DNA from: Ammoniphilus sp. CFH 90114
Lineage (GTDB): Bacteria > Bacillota > Bacilli > Aneurinibacillales > RAOX-1
Assembly: GCF_004123195.1 (NCBI RefSeq)
Contig: NZ_SDLI01000003.1
Span: 372,001 to 436,000, forward strand
Length of the DNA stretch: 64,000 nucleotides
Direction: 5' to 3'
In this document: positions 63,760-64,000 of the stretch, piece after piece
How the letters are laid out: each line of letters opens with the position of its first letter
Position numbering within the stretch: the first letter of the stretch is position 1
Notes under the pieces: model-generated
Seen by the model: only the letters and a program-made list of their open reading frames with translations
What the model was told of the DNA's origin: nothing
The model's database searches: none
Made by a program: the position numbers and the translations under genes

Positions 63760-64000
63760 ATGGAAAAGTCTTGGTATGTTGTTCATACCTATTCTGGGTA
63801 TGAAAACAAGGTAAAAACCAATCTAGAAAAGCGTGTCGAATCCATGGATATGAAGGATAAGATCTTTCGAGTACTCATCCCGACTGAAGACGAAGTTGAG
63901 ATGAAAGACGGTAAGAAGAAAACCGTTACGAAGAAGGTGTTTCCTGGGTATGTCATCGTCGAGATGATCATGACGGATGATTCTTGGTACGTTGTGCGTA
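63760..64000 (+). CDS. nusG: transcription termination/antitermination factor NusG, 5' part
   Basis: Only the first 80 codons are in the window. The N-terminal NGN domain is clear: SWYVVHTYSGYENKVKTNLE near residue 4, DKIFRVLIPTEDE near 35 and KKVFPGYVIVEM near 59, ending at DDSWYVV. It binds RNA polymerase and, in B. subtilis, stimulates pausing. Start is ATG 63760. The frame runs off the end of the window intact. Confidence 0.97.
   Translation, partial: MEKSWYVVHTYSGYENKVKTNLEKRVESMDMKDKIFRVLIPTEDEVEMKDGKKKTVTKKVFPGYVIVEMIMTDDSWYVVR

Overview
The window is about 64 kb of chromosome from an endospore-forming, low-to-medium GC member of the Bacillota. Gene order follows the Bacillus subtilis glmU-to-nusG backbone closely: glmU-prs-ctc-pth-fin-mfd-spoVT-yabM-mazG-rqcP-yabP-yabQ-divIC-spoIIE-tilS-hpt-ftsH-coaX-hslO-cysK-pab/fol-dusB-greA-lysS-ctsR-mcsA-mcsB-clpC-radA-disA-yacL-ispD-ispF-gltX-cysE-cysS-mrnC-rlmB-rae1-sigH-rpmG-secE-nusG. 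Several departures point to Bacillales outside Bacillus itself, and I would guess near the Brevibacillus/Ammoniphilus/Paenibacillus side. These are nadABC between ftsH and coaX, a PpiC lipoprotein between mfd and spoVT, pssA between disA and yacL, and no yabR, yabS or yabT. This placement is an inference from gene content, not a database match.

Layout. 0-14.5 kb: cell-wall precursor and PRPP synthesis, translation quality control, Mfd repair, and sporulation and division genes. 14.5-21.4 kb: spoIIE with a Spo0A-type promoter, then tilS-hpt-ftsH. 21.4-28.6 kb: NAD synthesis (nadA, nadB, nadC), pantothenate kinase, Hsp33, a parvulin foldase and cysK. 28.7-34.5 kb: a tightly packed pabB-pabA-pabC-folP-folB-folK-yazB-dusB folate operon. 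34.5-36.8 kb: greA-lysS. 36.8-45.6 kb: an accessory block with an orphan amino-acid-type binding protein, a DctP-DctP-DctQ-DctM TRAP transporter, a convergent DcuS/DcuR-type two-component system and a HAD phosphatase. It sits between lysS and ctsR, where B. subtilis carries an rRNA operon. 45.6-50.3 kb: the CtsR-controlled clpC operon. 50.4-62.5 kb: radA, disA, pssA, yacL, isoprenoid genes, gltX, a Cys T-box with cysE-cysS, RNA processing genes and sigH. 63.2-64 kb: rpmG-secE-nusG, with nusG cut by the window end.

Regulatory signals readable by eye include consensus sigma-A promoters, candidate sigma-F, sigma-G and sigma-B promoters before fin, spoVT and ctc, an exact CtsR operator, a Cys T-box, a 12-bp palindrome inside the nadA promoter and many intrinsic terminators.

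The most unusual structure is a pair of intergenic arrays at 36983-37226 and 62575-62818. Each holds nine copies of a degenerate octamer (CTCACGAA) spaced mostly 21 bp apart, which is about two helical turns. The two arrays are in inverted orientation and share exactly the same eight consecutive spacings (20, 21, 21, 41, 21, 70, 21, 21). They must be diverged copies of one element. I do not recognise it.
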